Positions 63,973 through 64,000 of a stretch of 64,000 bases of DNA are shown here, piece by piece. The stretch spans positions 310,001-374,000 of the forward strand of contig NZNT01000015.1 in assembly GCA_002695005.1 (NCBI GenBank). The letters run 5' to 3'. Each line of letters starts with the position of its first letter. Positions within the stretch are counted from its first letter, which is position 1. This stretch comes from Maritimibacter sp. GTDB lineage: Bacteria; Pseudomonadota; Alphaproteobacteria; Rhodobacterales; Rhodobacteraceae. Both the position numbers and the translations under genes were made by a program. The notes under the pieces were generated by a model, which did not search any database, was not told the DNA's origin, and worked only from the letters and a program-made list of their open reading frames with translations.

Positions 63973-64000
63973 GGGGATCTCCTTGCTCGCGGAACTGGGG

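Overview
The window is a continuous, gene-dense chromosomal segment of a high-GC alphaproteobacterium. It is most likely a marine member of the Rhodobacteraceae (Roseobacter group). This rests on the family content (heterotetrameric sarcosine oxidase, CcmI, DctB/DctD, the radA/pqiA block with its coiled-coil membrane proteins), on strong G/C preference at third codon positions, and on a hairpin-rich intergenic repeat of a kind I recall from this family. No rRNA, tRNA, CRISPR array, transposase, integrase or prophage gene was seen. The window looks like ordinary core chromosome with scattered oddities rather than a genomic island.

Layout. 0-5.3 kb: a DctB-type sensor kinase and a DctD-type AAA+ regulator, converging on the ccmI-ruvX-DUF1289 operon. 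5.3-11.1 kb: the sarcosine oxidase operon soxB-D-A-G, interrupted after soxB by a small membrane-protein gene and a very strong terminator. 11.2-20.3 kb: iron superoxide dismutase, small hypotheticals, a zincin-like secreted protein, a LysR regulator, a host-attachment-family protein, RarD overlapping a LOG protein tail to tail, a large LysM protein and an Atm1-type ABC exporter. 20.3-29 kb: an RND efflux pump and its adaptor, divergent from the yfgM-like/bamB/der cell-envelope and ribosome-assembly group. 29-33.7 kb: surE-pcm-nlpD, an SDR and two hypotheticals. 33.7-43.7 kb, nearly all on the minus strand: purF, cvpA, radA, pqiA, a tandem pair of coiled-coil membrane proteins, mlaFE coupled to alr, and a hydrolase-OsmC fusion.

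43.7-51 kb: an EEP-family phosphoesterase, an unusual 0.7 kb stretch containing a probable small gene, a permuted NlpC/P60 lipoprotein, glnB-glnA, nnrD and a DUF2892 gene. 51-60.5 kb: valine degradation (isobutyryl-CoA dehydrogenase, HIBYL-CoA hydrolase, mmsB and, separately, mmsA with a divergent LysR gene). The mmsB operon ends in a Crp/Fnr-type regulator. Between the two valine blocks lie YbdK, an L,D-transpeptidase and two related STAS-like proteins. 60.5-64 kb: a CBS-pair protein, coaD behind a hairpin-rich leader, a DUF1127 protein, an alpha/beta hydrolase and gap.

The most interesting signals are these: a DctD-like regulator lacking the sigma-54 contact loop; the sox operon split by a self-contained gene plus terminator; a three-copy 3'-of-gene repeat whose second hairpin covaries between copies; a tandem pair of uncharacterised membrane coiled-coil proteins; and a structured region before coaD. 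None of these is demonstrably a new system from sequence alone. All start sites and functions are read by eye, without database searches.
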